A DNA stretch of 64,000 bases from Diplosphaera chodatii. Its lineage: Eukaryota > Chlorophyta > Trebouxiophyceae > Prasiolales > Stichococcaceae. The stretch is taken from NCBI GenBank assembly GCA_032358165.1, contig JAALGY010000032.1, positions 1,178,001-1,242,000 of the forward strand, written 5' to 3'. Positions 1 through 11,542 of the stretch are shown here, one piece after another. Below the pieces are notes generated by a model. It ran no database searches. It was not told the origin of the DNA and saw nothing but the letters and a program-made list of their open reading frames with translations. Positions within the stretch are counted from its first letter, which is position 1; every line of letters begins with the position of its first letter. A program made the position numbers and the translations under genes.

Positions 1-1
1 C

Positions 2-1341
2 CTGTCGCCGCTGCTGCTGCGTGAGCGGCCCGGCAAGTTCACCTGGTTTGCTATCCCGGTGCGTCACCCCATCGCCATATGGTCGCCGTGTCATCCTTCA
101 CTGCCCGCACCGACTAGCACGTGCTGCGATCGCCAATGGCATTGTCTCAGCACTGTTTCCCTTCTGACGCATTGGCGACAGTGCATAACTTGTCGACAGC
201 AGCCAAAACCCTGCGATCAGCATCCTAAATCCCTGCTTGGCAGGTGTGCATCCTGGGCGTGTGCCTGATCGCGCGGCCGCAGCTTGAGACGGACAAGCAC
301 AAGGCGCACCTCCACCTTGCCGGCATCATCGTCGGCCTGTTCCAGGCCTTCTTCTCAGGTGAGTCCCTTGAGTTGGGCCCGACACACACTTGCCATTGCA
401 GCAGGTCCCTAAAATGAATAACCCTGGCGGAAGGACTGGCATGCGCCCGGGTGTCATGCCGCATGTCCATGCCATGTGCAGGGACGCGCTCAGCTGTGAT
501 GCGTTGTTACTGTTGCCCTGCAGGCACTGCAAAGATGTGTGTGCGCGAGCTGCGGTCCTCAGAGGCGCCAAATGTCATTGTGTTCTACCTAGCCTTCATC
601 TCTTCGCTTGGGGCGCTGACTGGTGTCATTGGGCAGGTGCAGCGATTTGCACTGCATGTTGATCATGTCTTTCAATCTGAGTCTTGCCAGGTTCTATGTC
701 TTTCTTCATCCTGCTCCAGTTGCAAGGGGTGGAGCACCACCACAGCGCATGACATCAGCCTACTTTGCTAATCTGCAGGCTATCCTGTATCCTGGAACGT
801 TGGTGCCGCCAACATCTGCCAAACAGATCCTGGTCTGCCTTTGTGTTGGCGCGCTCGGCTATGGCGCGCAGGTGACGCTTTACTGCTGGCTGCACCTTCA
901 TTTGTGCTCGCCAGATGATACGTGGCGCGCGAGAGCAGCTTAGCAACCAGGTTCATGTTGCTGCTGCAGATCACGCTTACACATGGTCTCCGGTCTGCCA
1001 AGGCAGCACCCGCCATTGCCACCTCCTACCTCAGCGTCGTGTGGGGCATCCTGGGCTCGCTTTTCATTTTCCACGAGGTGTACATCCCTGCGTTCCAGCA
1101 CCTTGAGGTCCCGACATGCCTGCAGTGCCGCCAGTTCAATCAAAACCTAAACACACGCCGCCTACCGTTTGTTCTGCAGAAACCAAGCGGGGAGTCCATC
1201 CTGGGGGCCGTCCTCATCATCCTCACAACAGGGGTGCTGGGCTTTGCCGAGAAGAAGAAGCCGAAGCCATCAGCAGCGCACAACTCGGGGGAGACTGTGG
1301 AGCAGCCGCTTCTGTCAGCGGCAGACCGACCAGAGTCATGA
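2..1341 (+). CDS. EamA/DMT-family transporter (SLC35G-like), 5' partial
   Basis: Integral membrane carrier of the drug/metabolite transporter superfamily; the substrate cannot be told from sequence. Exons 2-58, 244-358, 524-636, 779-871, 970-1107 and 1180-1341 join in frame to 225 residues, and the N-terminal part lies left of the window. Visible are several hydrophobic helices typical of the second EamA repeat: one around VCILGVCLIARP, one at VFYLAFISSLGALTGVIGQ, a segment THGLRSAKAAPAIATSYLS followed by VVWGILGSLFIFHE, and a last helix AVLIILTTGVLGF. It ends in a lysine-rich cytosolic tail (KKKPKPS). The 'KAAPA-SYLSVVWG' block is the usual signature of the C-terminal EamA half. It converges on the bZIP-like gene; the 257 bases between the two stops hold both 3' ends and nothing else I recognise. 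Family call is firm; subfamily and substrate are inference. Confidence 0.82.
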
Positions 1342-1598
1342 CAAGCGCAGAGTGGAGGTCGCCCACAGCTCTCGTGAACGAACCAGAGTTAATATGTTTT
1401 CGACAGCAGAAAACTTTGGTTGGATGTCACTGCAGAGGCTGGTGCTGCAACATAATGACATTGTTGCGCACAGCACTGTACATAGGGTGCCAATTTGTCA
1501 ACGTAAGTCCCAATTTCAATCCCAATCACCTCACTTCTTGAAGAGCTGCGACAACATGCGCTTCCTTAACGCCAGAGTATGTTCCAACAGTTCACTGT

Positions 1599-4159
1599 TT
1601 ATGGTACAGACCACATGTTGCCTGATGCCCCGCATCTGCCCATGCCCCGTGAATCACGGGGCCCCCAGAGGCTGGATGACGCAGTCGAGCTTGGTCTCTG
1701 CCACCTAATCGAGGACAGCACGGTTGCCTGGCTGCCCGACACCATCCGCTTCTGTAAGCTGATTGAGCAGGCGCAAGTAAATGCAGTCATGACCTTGCTT
1801 CCCATGTCACCTTGATGGCCAGCAGGTCCTCGCTCTTGACATCCTCCACCGCGAGCAGCGGGCGCCCGATGATGTCTGCAACGGATGGCGCCCCTTCATC
1901 CTCCGCGATCACGTTCACCTGCCAAGCACAATGCCCAGTGCTCGCTGACAGACCAGTCGATCTCGTGATGACGACCGGAGGCACATGCAGGGAGCAGGAT
2001 CCCATTGCGTTGTGGACCGATGCAGCATGGTTTGCTCCCGTCAAATCTCAACCATGCGCTTCATGTCGTCAGGTGCGTCAGAAACACCCACCAGGTGCAC
2101 GATATCCAGGTTGTACTCTGGCGAGCACCGGCAGAAGGCTGTTGGCAAGGCAGTCTAGTGTCAGAGCAGGTGCAGGGACAATCCACAAGCTCATGCAGTT
2201 CTCAATGATATGTTCAACACCGTGACTCCACCGTGGACAGCAGGGGTGTGCATGCAGGGAGAGGCGAAAGCTGCCAAACTCACTCAACGCTGCCTGTAGG
2301 CTGTTCAGACAGTTTTTCCACAGGACGACCTGCGAATGACAGCTCCGACTCGGTCCATGTTGCAGTGCATGGAATGCACGGGGTGTCGCAAGGACCATCA
2401 TCAGCCTACATGTTCTGCCATCATCATGTGCGTTGGGCAGACGGGAAGAGAAGCAGCACCTGGAACTGGAGGAAGCTGCACATCTCAGCACATAGGTTCT
2501 TCTGGAGCTCCTCCACCGCCTTGCTGGTCTCCAGGTACTGATATGCGCTCTGGTGGTTGAAGTCGCCGTGCGGGTAGATGGCCTGCAGCAGGGCTTGCAC
2601 GGCGCCCTCCAAATGGTGAACGATGCACAAATGGGCGCAACCTTGCAGGGCCTTTCATGGAGCGAGTGAACATGATCAGCTGCTTGCAGGTTGCTTGCAG
2701 CAACTAAAGGGAAGCCGTCCCGACCTGCAGCCGGCCAGCAATGCGCTGGCGGTCCTGCAGGATGGCGCCATACCGACGCAGAAACCGCCGCCGGAGCTCC
2801 AGCATCTGTTGCCGCTGATTGGCTGTGAGCAAGATTGCCTTCAGAATGTCCCGGTATAGCTCTGTCGCCTGCTGAGGGCATATGACGCACAACGATCAGA
2901 GTGCTGCAACGATGACCACGCAGAGTGCGTCTGCGTGCCTGGATCGCCTACACACAGCGTTGCCAACGTTGGTCTTCGAGGAAAGCAATCATGAGCCTTG
3001 AAGACAATCGTGGCCAAGCACGCGACAGCACACAGCAGCTGAGAAACTGTGCAGTGCAACACGCCTTGGCACTGCTGGTCGATGCGGACACAGCCAGGTG
3101 GTACTTGTACTTCTTGGCGGGGTGCGAGATGGCCGCAATGCAGCGCAGCGCGCCTGCAATGCGTACCCCACTTGAATGAGCAGTTACGGCCCATTTGAAG
3201 GGAAGCTGTGCGACGATGCGCCTCAAGCTGCCGTAAGCAGAATTCCAAGTAGCACACCTGACTCAAAGCATAGCCGGTCCAATCGGAGAGCCATGGGTGA
3301 GCCGCGCACATACTCTCCCTTGCATGCCATGATGGCTGCCCGGAATGCGTCAACAAACATCTGCACAGCGGATGAGTGGGTTAGTAAGTTCAAGGTTCCC
3401 GATGAACACTCGGCAGCTGCAAGGTGTTCTCAGAAGTGCGCCATGGCCGTGCGTCACCTTGAACAGCATCATGTACTGCTCCTGTGTCAATGCGGCGATC
3501 TGCAGGACCCATTCGAACACCTTGTCAGCAACAATCTGCGTCACTGCGCACGGCAGGTCGGCTGCGATGCTGTTAGCCGCGCCATGAGGGCTATGCGACT
3601 CCAGGCTCACCTCGGCACCATTAAGCTTCAGCGGCCGGGATTCGCAGACTGTAAATGTGATGGTTTTGTCTGGCTCAAAGACGCCATAGATGAAGTTGCG
3701 TGTTGATGAATCCAGCCACCACTCTTCCGAGGTCACCTGTTGTCGTCAGAGCTACCCACATGAAGAAGCAGCTGTCGTCACAACTGCCACTCGTGGGCGC
3801 CTTGTGAGGGCAGGCAAGACGCCACGGATGTCATGTGGTTCGTGCACGCAGCAGCTGACCTCAGGCGAGTCCTTCAGCTGCAGGTACTTTTCCAGTATCG
3901 AGTTGCGATCCGACAGGTCGACATTGAGGCGTTGCAGCCGCTCCTGCTCCGCTTCCAGCTCCTGTACCTGTGCATCCGCTTCCTCAACCTGCAAGCGCAT
4001 GCAAAACTGACCCTTATGCACGTGCACGCAGCATCATGCGGTTGATCTGTTGGCAGAGTAAGCAGGATTGTCGGGTTCGAGGGTCCGTGTTCACACCTTA
4101 TGCTTTGCGCGACGAGACCGCTTCTGGGGGACCCCCTTGCCTGCCTTGTTGCCGGTCAT
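1599..4159 (-). CDS. bZIP-like transcription regulator with long C-terminal domain
   Basis: Probable nuclear regulator. Eleven exons (4159-4097, 3988-3860, 3736-3458, 3360-3258, 3153-3065, 2871-2725, 2606-2460, 2329-2284, 2138-2053, 1918-1811, 1751-1599) sum to 449 residues. Residues 11-21 form a basic patch (QKRSRRAKHK) that runs at once into a leucine-rich coiled coil (VQELEAEQERLQRLNVDL), the layout of a short bZIP. The following 380 residues contain well-formed helices such as FVDAFRAAIMACKGEYVRG and a stretch beginning VNVIAEDEGAP; I recognise no named domain there. The basic patch and coiled coil are on separate exons, and the canonical N-x7-R spacing is not clear, so DNA binding is inferred. 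The intron after 3065 would need a GC donor and the acceptor at 2607 is GAG, so these two junctions are less secure. The start is the first ATG after an in-frame stop. It could instead be a basic coiled-coil regulator unrelated to bZIP. Confidence 0.5.
1644..1662. repeat. near-perfect inverted repeat (9-bp arms, 1-base loop)
   Basis: The arms GCCCCGTGA and TCACGGGGC flank a single A. It lies inside the last exon of the bZIP-like gene. No function is evident; it could be a DNA-binding site or chance. Confidence 0.8.
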
Positions 4160-4772
4160 TGGGGCGCCGTGCACATCTGGTGCCACAGCGAGGCCAACAG
4201 TGTTTTAGTTCTACAACTGGTCTCTTGTAGCGTCCATGATAGGTTTTCGGGTTGTCTAAGGCCTGGCAAGCTGGTTACAGCTGCTGCAGTTGTATCTGTG
4301 TGTGGGGCGCCAGAATGAAGATTGATGCCAGCCCACAGACACGACACAAGTTGCCAAGACACCAGCGGCTTGATCTGCGCTTGCGAACGAGTCCAGCTAC
4401 ATGTAAACTTGCCGCGAGACTGTCACGTTGTGTTCTGAACCGAATGCACAAACTTGCCAGCTCAGACACGTGCCGATCTGCTGATGTTACTGTCGCTTGC
4501 AAAAACGCGCTGGTACCGGCGCACACCTGCCTTCCTTCCCACGCTAGGAGTACAGACGACAGTCTGGCGCTCGACAGCTTCGCACTTTATGGGCTGAATC
4601 TGAACGGCAGCAGGCTTGCAGCGTGCGCCTAGTCAGCACCAGGTGCAGGTGCACCAACCAGCGGTTCGCTTGCTCACGTCTTCTTAAATGTCTAAGGCAC
4701 TTGCATCGTGCTCGTTGAACATCTGGATCGGGCAGCCTGGGTCACATCCGTGAAAGGCCATCGTGCTGCGTC
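4160..4772. promoter_or_regulatory. divergent intergenic region, bZIP-like / PEX11
   Basis: 613 bases lie between two outward-facing start codons, so this must hold both promoters and 5' UTRs. I see no coding stretch, clear TATA box or repeat that I would defend. Confidence 0.4.
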
Positions 4773-5540
4773 ATGGCGGTTGCGCTGGTTCACCCAGCAG
4801 AGAAGATGGGCCCAGACACGCTGGAGAAGACTGTTCAATTCCTGCAGAAGCGCGATGGCATCGACAAGACGCTCAAGCTTCTACGGTACGCGGCAAAGCT
4901 CAGCCTGGTGAGCTTGCTTTCGGGCAGGGACACGCCGCTGGCCATGCAGCTGCGCAGCTTTGAGTCCAGCGTCGGCACCACCAGGAAGGCGCTCAAGCTG
5001 GGCAAGTTCCTGGCGGACGTGGACAAGCTGCGGAAGCTGTCGACACACAGCCACATGTGGGTGGCACAGCTGATTGCTGCGGGCGGCGAGGTGGTCTACT
5101 TGTTCCTGGAGCAGGTCACCTGGCTGATCAAGGCCGGCGTGCTTGCGAAGCGACTCTCACCACGGGTCAGCCGGCTATCAGCGGCGGCAGAGCTGGTGGG
5201 CTATGCTGGCAGCCTCGCCTTTGGCGCGTTTCAGCTGCTGCTGCTGCGTCATGAGGAGGCATCGCTGCAGCGGCGGCTGTTGCGGCTGCCCCAGGGCGAC
5301 GGTGACAAGGATGGTGAGAAGGAGGAGAAGGTAGAGGAGCAGCGGTTGCGACAGCAGCTGGGGGCGCTGCGCTTCAAGCGCACGCTGCGCACACTGGCGG
5401 TGGTGCAGGACATTGCAGACGCAGCGCTGGCAGCAAACGACCTGCGAGATGGAAAGGGTCGACTAAGCAGCCCTGTCTTCCTGTCGCTGCTGGGATTGCT
5501 GTCAGCGGGTATCAGTGCCCATAAGAATTGGCCGCGGTGA
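4773..5540 (+). CDS. PEX11: peroxisomal membrane biogenesis protein PEX11
   Basis: Peroxin that elongates and divides peroxisomes by remodelling the peroxisomal membrane. It is a single uninterrupted reading frame of 255 residues, close to the usual 230-250. The N-terminus carries the family block TLEKTVQFLQKRDGIDKTLK then LRYAAKLSLVS, an amphipathic segment with membrane-tubulating character. The middle has long hydrophobic stretches (MWVAQLIAAGGEVVYLFLEQ; ELVGYAGSLAFGAFQLLLL), a charged acidic/lysine loop at about residues 175-190 (DKDGEKEEKVEE), and the C-terminus has a last hydrophobic helix (FLSLLGLLSAGISAHKNW). It ends WPR and lacks the C-terminal dilysine seen in some PEX11 proteins. 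The first ATG was used; a second at residue 12 (MGPDTLEK) would fit the family start just as well. One of only two intron-less genes here. It converges on galacturonokinase with about 140 bases between stops. Confidence 0.92.
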   Translation: MAVALVHPAEKMGPDTLEKTVQFLQKRDGIDKTLKLLRYAAKLSLVSLLSGRDTPLAMQLRSFESSVGTTRKALKLGKFLADVDKLRKLSTHSHMWVAQLIAAGGEVVYLFLEQVTWLIKAGVLAKRLSPRVSRLSAAAELVGYAGSLAFGAFQLLLLRHEEASLQRRLLRLPQGDGDKDGEKEEKVEEQRLRQQLGALRFKRTLRTLAVVQDIADAALAANDLRDGKGRLSSPVFLSLLGLLSAGISAHKNWPR

Positions 5541-5681
5541 CACATGAGAACTGCATGTACTGCAACTGATGTTTATATCAGGCATTGCACTTTTGACTTG
5601 AAGCCAGTAGCTTGTCTCATTAACCTCAATCTGCCTATCGGTAAATAATCCGGATATCTTCCGAAACCAGGTCTACGTTTG

Positions 5682-8046
5682 TCAGTGCAACTTCAGTAGC
5701 CTTGCGCCATCGCTGGAGGAGCTTACAATGACCTGAGCAGCGTCTGCCAAATCTGGAAATTCCCTGGCATAGGCCTGCATTACCTGTGTCAGCAGCGGCA
5801 CTGCAGCTTGTCCAGGGAACACAAAACTGCAATGCGGATGCAAATAAAATGTTACATGTGCATACACCTTTGGCTACCTCCGTGCACAGGGACTCTGAAG
5901 CAACTTGCCTTGGTAGCGACTTGCTCAGTGGCATCTGCATGCACAAGTGCCACGCAGGCACCGCGGGTGCCGGCTCCGCTGAAGCGCGCCCCATAAACGC
6001 CGTCGCAGCTGTGCAGCAGATCCTGCAAGCACTTGAGCTGCGCCGACCCAACCTGCGGTTTACATAGGCATGAGGTGACAGGATCTGCCACCTATGTACA
6101 TAGGTGGGAACTCCGCACGCAGAACAGACCCTCCGCAATTGATCAGAAGTGCAGCCCCTCAGCTCAGGGTGCAGAAGCCACCTCGTAGTTTTGGGCTGAG
6201 CTGCAACCGCTGGCGTTCATCAGCGCGCCAAAGGCTGCAATGTCGCCTGCCCCCCACAGTCGGGCGCCCTCCTCCACTCGCGCTGTTTCCATGAAGAAGT
6301 GCTCCGCCCGCCGCGCCGGCCCGGTGTCACCTGGCCACAACAGCTCGCACGCATTGACCATGCTGGAACTGTCGCTGACATGGCATGACCTGTGTGGTGG
6401 TAATGCATGCGCACATCTCGTGAGCTAATAGAGTGCATTGTTGCACGAGGTGTCATGGGCATTTGCACCAAAACACTTGAATCATTGGTGGCTGCAAGTA
6501 GCAGGACACACAAGCAGACCAATGCACATGACACCGCACCGAGCAAAGCCTTGTGCTTGCTGTACTCTTCATGCGACAGCTGACCCAGCAGGGCCTGTTC
6601 GCCACTGCGCCCAGCATGCGCCAGCAGCTGTTCTGCGGCGGCATGGCACTCCGCGACACGATCGTTGAACGCAGAGCCCGCAGCCAGCGCCTCACGTATG
6701 CCGCTGAATGCAAGCAGGATGGCGTACGGAGGATCCCTGCCTGCAGCAGACTGCCGACAGCTGCTGTTGAAAGGTTCAGAAGCGTTCAGAACGAGTTGCT
6801 AGCAGGACAGGATGCACTTGTTTGTGCAACAGCATTGATCGCACCCTCTGACACCCACGGCGGGGTGTGATGCTGAATGGTGCGCTGCTTGCAGTCCACC
6901 ACGGTTAACCGTCCAGCGGAGGCACCCAGCACGACGCTTTGGTCCATGATACCATTCTTGAGCCCCAGATATTCGTTCTCGATCAGCCTGTGGCAAAATG
7001 TAACCAGGGTAGGACTGCAGCTAGCTCTTTGAAGTACAGCATTCCAGCAGCTTTGCTGGGTGCGATGCTGTATGGCCTCACCTGTCTAGCTCGACGTTCT
7101 CGCTGGTGCTGAGCGTCAAGCCATTTGCGTGCTCCAGCGCCATCAGGCAAGCTGTGCCAACGGCCGCAGATGAGCTGATGCCACTGCTGTCTAGCCCACT
7201 GGGCGCCATCAGCACTGCTGACATGCCATTCTGCAGCCTGTGAAACTCAAGCACATGCTCTCGATCCTGACTGAAATGCATGTCCGTCTACAACCACCAG
7301 CCCCACATCAAAGGCACAAGTCTGCCATATGGCGCTAGTCACCGGTGCTGCCGAGATTGCAGCGCCCGCACTGCTCCCCGCGGAAAGTTGCCCCTGCAAT
7401 GCCCAAAACCATACAAGGTGTGCTTCTCTGTGAGAACACTGGGTCGATGGGTTTGGAGCGTGTGTACCTGCTTCGCTGCAAAGCATACCAGTTGTTTTCC
7501 TCGGGACCACCGTCGCCACGAACGCACGGCGGTACATGGTCCAGACTGAACTCCACGCCCCCGCCAAAGTTCAGTGACCTCATGTGCACCATGCGGTCTG
7601 TCCGCGGCATGAACACCAGGGTGATGCCGAAGTCGAGGGCCATGCCGCTGATGCAGCCACCCTGCACACCCAATCTCATATGCCCTCGGACAACATTCCA
7701 AGGGCAATGCAGTCAGAACCCCGAACATTCACCAACCACCCAATGGGGTGCCCTGCACACTTGCCTGGTGGTCGACATGCGCACCCAGCGGGCATACCCT
7801 ATACGGCACCTGTACCGCAGCAGCGGGCGTGCCTGATGCAGATGCACCACGCTTGCCTTCGAGCTCTGTGGCCACATCCAGAACCTGCACCGAGCGGTGT
7901 GTAGGGGTCACGCCGACAAGCCCCTCAGCCAGCCGCCTGCCGGTGCCAACATGTGAGATCCCATGCAGCAGGCTCAAGCAATGATGGTGAACCTGTTGAT
8001 GGGACGGCCACGTGCAGTGTCTCACAAATGCTGTTTCAGCACGCAT
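5682..8046 (-). CDS. GALAK: galacturonokinase (GHMP kinase family)
   Basis: Phosphorylates D-galacturonate at C1 with ATP, the first step of pectin-sugar salvage to UDP-galacturonate in the cytosol. Nine exons (8046-7765, 7661-7489, 7393-7343, 7237-7082, 6987-6859, 6736-6540, 6330-6182, 6052-5905, 5800-5682) give 467 residues. The three GHMP motifs are present: a substrate motif PYRVCPLGAHVDHQ, the ATP-binding motif GLDSSGISSSAAVG, and the C-terminal glycine-rich motif YGARFSGAGTRGACVAL. GAHVDHQ in place of the GEHTDY of galactokinases, together with 'GLDSSG(I/L)SSSAAVG' and ENEYLGLKNGIMDQSV, is what separates plant galacturonokinase from galactokinase and arabinokinase. The N-terminal 75 residues before the first motif are longer than in Arabidopsis and the start is uncertain; an upstream exon is possible. 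The first intron has a strong GC donor (CAG|GCAAGT). Confidence 0.87.
6088..6107. repeat. perfect 20-bp palindrome
   Basis: CCACCTATGTACATAGGTGG equals its own reverse complement. It sits in the galacturonokinase intron between 6052 and 6182. Function unknown. Confidence 0.9.
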
Positions 8047-8827
8047 TTGCTGTGATGCGTTTCTGCTGACACACTATAACCCTGATGTATTCGTGCGATG
8101 GCAACAAGTGTGGGTCTCAGCTTGTCAGAATAGCGCGTGATAATCGGCATCTGCCAGAAGTGGTCTATATGATGGTCTCAGCATGGTCCTGACCATCTGG
8201 AGTCTCGAAATGTCTGTATCCCTCGCACTCGAGTTGGCCATGATACAGCAACGCAAATCCTTGTCCAGAGCAGGACAATCGCTGATCACCTTCCGCGCTT
8301 CAACACTCCACCCAGCGAGACCATTGCAGACTTGCACATCGAATGCATCTTGTCTGAGTTGGCAATTACGCAATGCTGCGTCAGGAGAATACCTGAGCAA
8401 GCCCTGACGTCAGTCAGACTCTGTGGCATGGCACTGCTGTCTCGTTCTGTCCTTGCAGGTCGACTCCCAGGTGCGAGTGCAACGCAACAGATGACCTCCT
8501 AATGCGGGCCTCAAAGTCCTTCTGCGCGTATAACCAAGCCCAAATTTGAAGTTGCACCTGCAAAATTGACCGACGTGCCACCAGATCCCGCAATCAGCCC
8601 TTGCAGCTCGAGTGCCTTTGCACCTTGACAGCCACGTACCATCGGTTTGTAGTCATGGCGCAGCACGTCATAAGTAGCCAGGCTCAGACCGCCGTGACCA
8701 GCATGAGTGGGCCACTGCCAGCATATATGCCCAGGTGGGGTGGCACCGTCTATCAATCGGGACGAAGTCGGTTTTCGCAGCTGATCATCAAGACGTTTAT
8801 GTCATGTAGGCAGCACGGAAGGCGCCA
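8047..8827. promoter_or_regulatory. divergent intergenic region, galacturonokinase / PHT4-1
   Basis: 781 bases between outward-facing starts. Minus-strand open frames of 91 codons (8125-8400) and 81 codons (8511-8756) show no family motif; part may be 5' UTR or a non-conserved first exon of galacturonokinase. Otherwise I see nothing. Confidence 0.35.
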
Positions 8828-11046
8828 GTGAGCGCAGGCTGCTGGGCGGGACTTTACTGTCCGCAGTCGGCATTGAGCAGGGTGCTGGTGTTGGCAATCT
8901 GCAGGCATGCCATAGGGCTGGATCGTAGCTGCCCATGCACCTCGCAGCCTCGGCAACGCAGCAACAGCGTGTTACGGCAGCATCGGCACCACGTGCTCAT
9001 TTGCCGTGCATCACGGCAGGACCGGGAGGTAGACTGGGATCCAGCAACACCAGATGCAGCTGCACAGCAGCCCAGCAGCCTCGTCAGCGCGTCAGTGTCA
9101 GCTGACATCAGCGACAACGGCGCGTCGCAGTCAGGCGACGAGTCGGCACAGCTGATTGGCGAGGACGGAGTCGAGGTGCATACAATGACGCATCCAGGGC
9201 CATGCTGTGGTCTGCTGGGCGCTGTGCTGATGTACGCTGCTGCTGCTATGATGTGGCTGTGAGGCTGTGAGGTTGCTATTGACGATGCACAATGGTGTCG
9301 CGGCCAGGTGAAGCAGCTCGCCAAGGGGTGGGCTGCACTGCCGGCGCGGTACCAGATGGTTGTGGCCACGAGCCTCGCCTTTGTGTTTTGCAACATGGAC
9401 AAGGTGGGACTGTTGCATTCAGCAACTTGTGATGGCACTGCCACGGCGACGAGGCAACATGATGCCACATGCTGGGGGAGGCCGCAATAGTGGAAGCAGT
9501 GCCGTTGCTTGACTCGCTCGGGTCTCACACATGCAGGTCAACATGAGTGTGGCGATCATACCAATGGCACAAGACTTCGGCTGGTCGCCGACGGTGTCTG
9601 GCCTGGTGCAGAGCTCCTTCTTCTGGGGCTATGCCCTCAGCCAGATCCCGGGTGGCTATCTGAACTCCACCATCGGAGGCCGCAAGGTGCTGCCCGCGGG
9701 CGTCGGCCTGTGGTCTGCCGCCACCACCCTTGTTCCGCTGGTTGCGGGCTCCATCCCAGGTACCTCGCACTGGCATGTGCACAATTGTCCGGTCGGGGGT
9801 TGCGCATGTAGACGATCCATTGTATATATTAATGAAGTTCGCCCTGTTGGAGCGGTACCAGATCCTCCTCGGATTGATCAACAGATGGCTGCATGCTTTA
9901 TTCCATGTGTACAGAGGCAATGCTCCTCAAAGTGGGCGTCCAATATGGTCGGAATGGTGCGACAGTGTTGATGCCTCGTCGTGCGCAGGACTGTACGCGT
10001 CGCGGGCGCTGGTGGGATTGGGCGAGGGTGTAGCACCATCGGGTGCTACAGATATGGTGGCGCGTGTGATTGCCAAGAACGAGCGCTCCCGTGCCATCAG
10101 CTTCATCTTCAGCGGCCTGCACGTGGGAAGCCTGCTGGGCCTCCTGGTCGCACCGCCACTTATCGAGAATTTTGGGTGGGAGACGGTGTTCTACATATTT
10201 GGCATCGCAGGCCTGGTGTGGGTGCTGTGGTTCCAGTCTGTCATGGCAGGCATTGAGCAGCGGGATCCGGGAGTAGCACGCGCTCTGAACGAGCCTGCCC
10301 AGGACAGCTCGACGGCCTCCAACCCAACGGTCACGCCGTGGTGTGCATTCCTGCGAAATGCACCTGTGCGGGCGCTGGCTTACACGCATTTCTGTAACAA
10401 TTGGTTCCACTACACCATGCTGGCATGGCTGCCGACTTACTTCACAGACACCCTCAGCCTCAGCCTTTCTCAGGCAGCGCAGGTGGCGTTGGCGCCGCCA
10501 ATCGCAGCACTGTTGGCATCAGGCATTGCGGGCCCTGCAGCAGACGCTCTGATCGACCGTGGCATGGCGGTCGAGCGTGTGCGCAAGATCAGCCAGTGCA
10601 TCGCATTCCTGGGGCCATCTGCGCTGCTCACTGCCGCCTCCTTCACAGACAGTAGCTGGCTTGCCGTCGGCCTCATCACGGGGTGCCTGGGGCTGGCCAG
10701 CTTCTCGCTTGCAGGCTTGTACTGCAACCATGCGGACTTGTCACCACGCCATGCGCCCCTGCTCCTGGGCATGACCAACACGGCAGGCGCCATCCCAGGC
10801 ATCATTGGTGTTGTGACTACGGGCGCCATCCTGGACCTGACGGGCTCCTGGCCCCTGGCGCTGTTTGTGCCGTCCATCTTCTTCTTCGTGACAGGTGCAG
10901 CCGCATTCACCATCTATGGCAGCGCAGAGCAGCAGGACTTCAGCAACAACGAGCCCTTCGGCTTCGAAGGTCACCCAGCCTTCTCGTGGGTTCGCAAGCT
11001 GCCCTTCTTCTCCAGGAACTCAGCAAAGAAAGACCACGCAGACTAG
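8828..11046 (+). CDS. PHT4-type plastid anion transporter (MFS)
   Basis: Major-facilitator anion:sodium/proton symporter of the PHT4/ANTR family (phosphate, ascorbate or related anions), expected in the plastid envelope or thylakoid membrane. Four exons, 8828-9175, 9308-9403, 9537-9759 and 9989-11046, give 574 residues. The first about 115 residues are Ser/Arg/Gln-rich then acidic with no hydrophobic helix, consistent with a transit peptide plus stroma-facing leader. Recognisable MFS/PHT4 blocks follow: [86 protein letters not shown] and LLLGMTNTAGAIPGIIG. The last exon, 1,058 bases, carries most of the protein and is unusually long for this window. It resembles the second PHT4 gene at 60355-62552 but has a different exon pattern. 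Subcellular site and substrate are inferred from the family. Confidence 0.88.
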
Positions 11047-11542
11047 CTGCAGGTGGAGCCATCAGCTGCAGCACCTCCATACGGTTGCGATATGAACAGG
11101 ATGTGAATGTGGTCAGACAGATGTGCATGCAGGCAGGCAGCTCAGAGGCAGCATGCAGATGTCGGTGGTGGTTCTGTGAAAAATTTTCAGGGCCTCGTGG
11201 CCAGTATTGTTACCACGCAAGCGAATGTTCACCAAGCGGCCGCTATTGTGCCTATTTGTATCCTGCTGAACCGGGCTGCCTGGGGCACCACTCTACAGAA
11301 AATGGCAAGATATTCTTGATTTTGTTGTTCATTGCTTTGCAGACCATGCCTCACTACAACTATCACGTTGTAATCTGTTTGCTCAACACTCGTTGTGTTC
11401 GCCAACACTCACGCTCTTACCACTCCATTGGGATGCCTAGCCATTGCAAACCACAGCAGGTTCGAACGTTGACACTGTGCGAAAGGAAAAAATCAGCAAA
11501 GCTGTGTTGCCAACCCGTACAGCACCGTGATGCCTCACATGC
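11047..11542. other. convergent 3' region, PHT4-1 / NYN gene
   Basis: About 500 bases between two stop codons. The plus-strand open frame running through here lacks any family similarity. It must hold the two 3' UTRs; I see no RNA gene or repeat. Confidence 0.4.

Noticed and set aside
4060..4100. tRNA-like 'GGGTTCGAGG' T-loop sequence
   Set aside because: No acceptor stem, D-arm or anticodon arm can be folded around it; it lies in an intron of the bZIP-like gene.
8511..8756. Possible small gene upstream of PHT4-1 (81 codons, minus)
   Set aside because: No motif, no splice continuation and no conserved start context.
9730..9988. Plus-strand open frame extending the last PHT4-1 exon leftwards into the intron
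   Set aside because: The extra residues have no family similarity, while splicing from 9759 to 9989 restores the conserved 'PGLYASRALVG' block in phase.
11450..11490. Second tRNA-like 'GGTTCGAAC' box
   Set aside because: Flanking bases do not pair into a cloverleaf.
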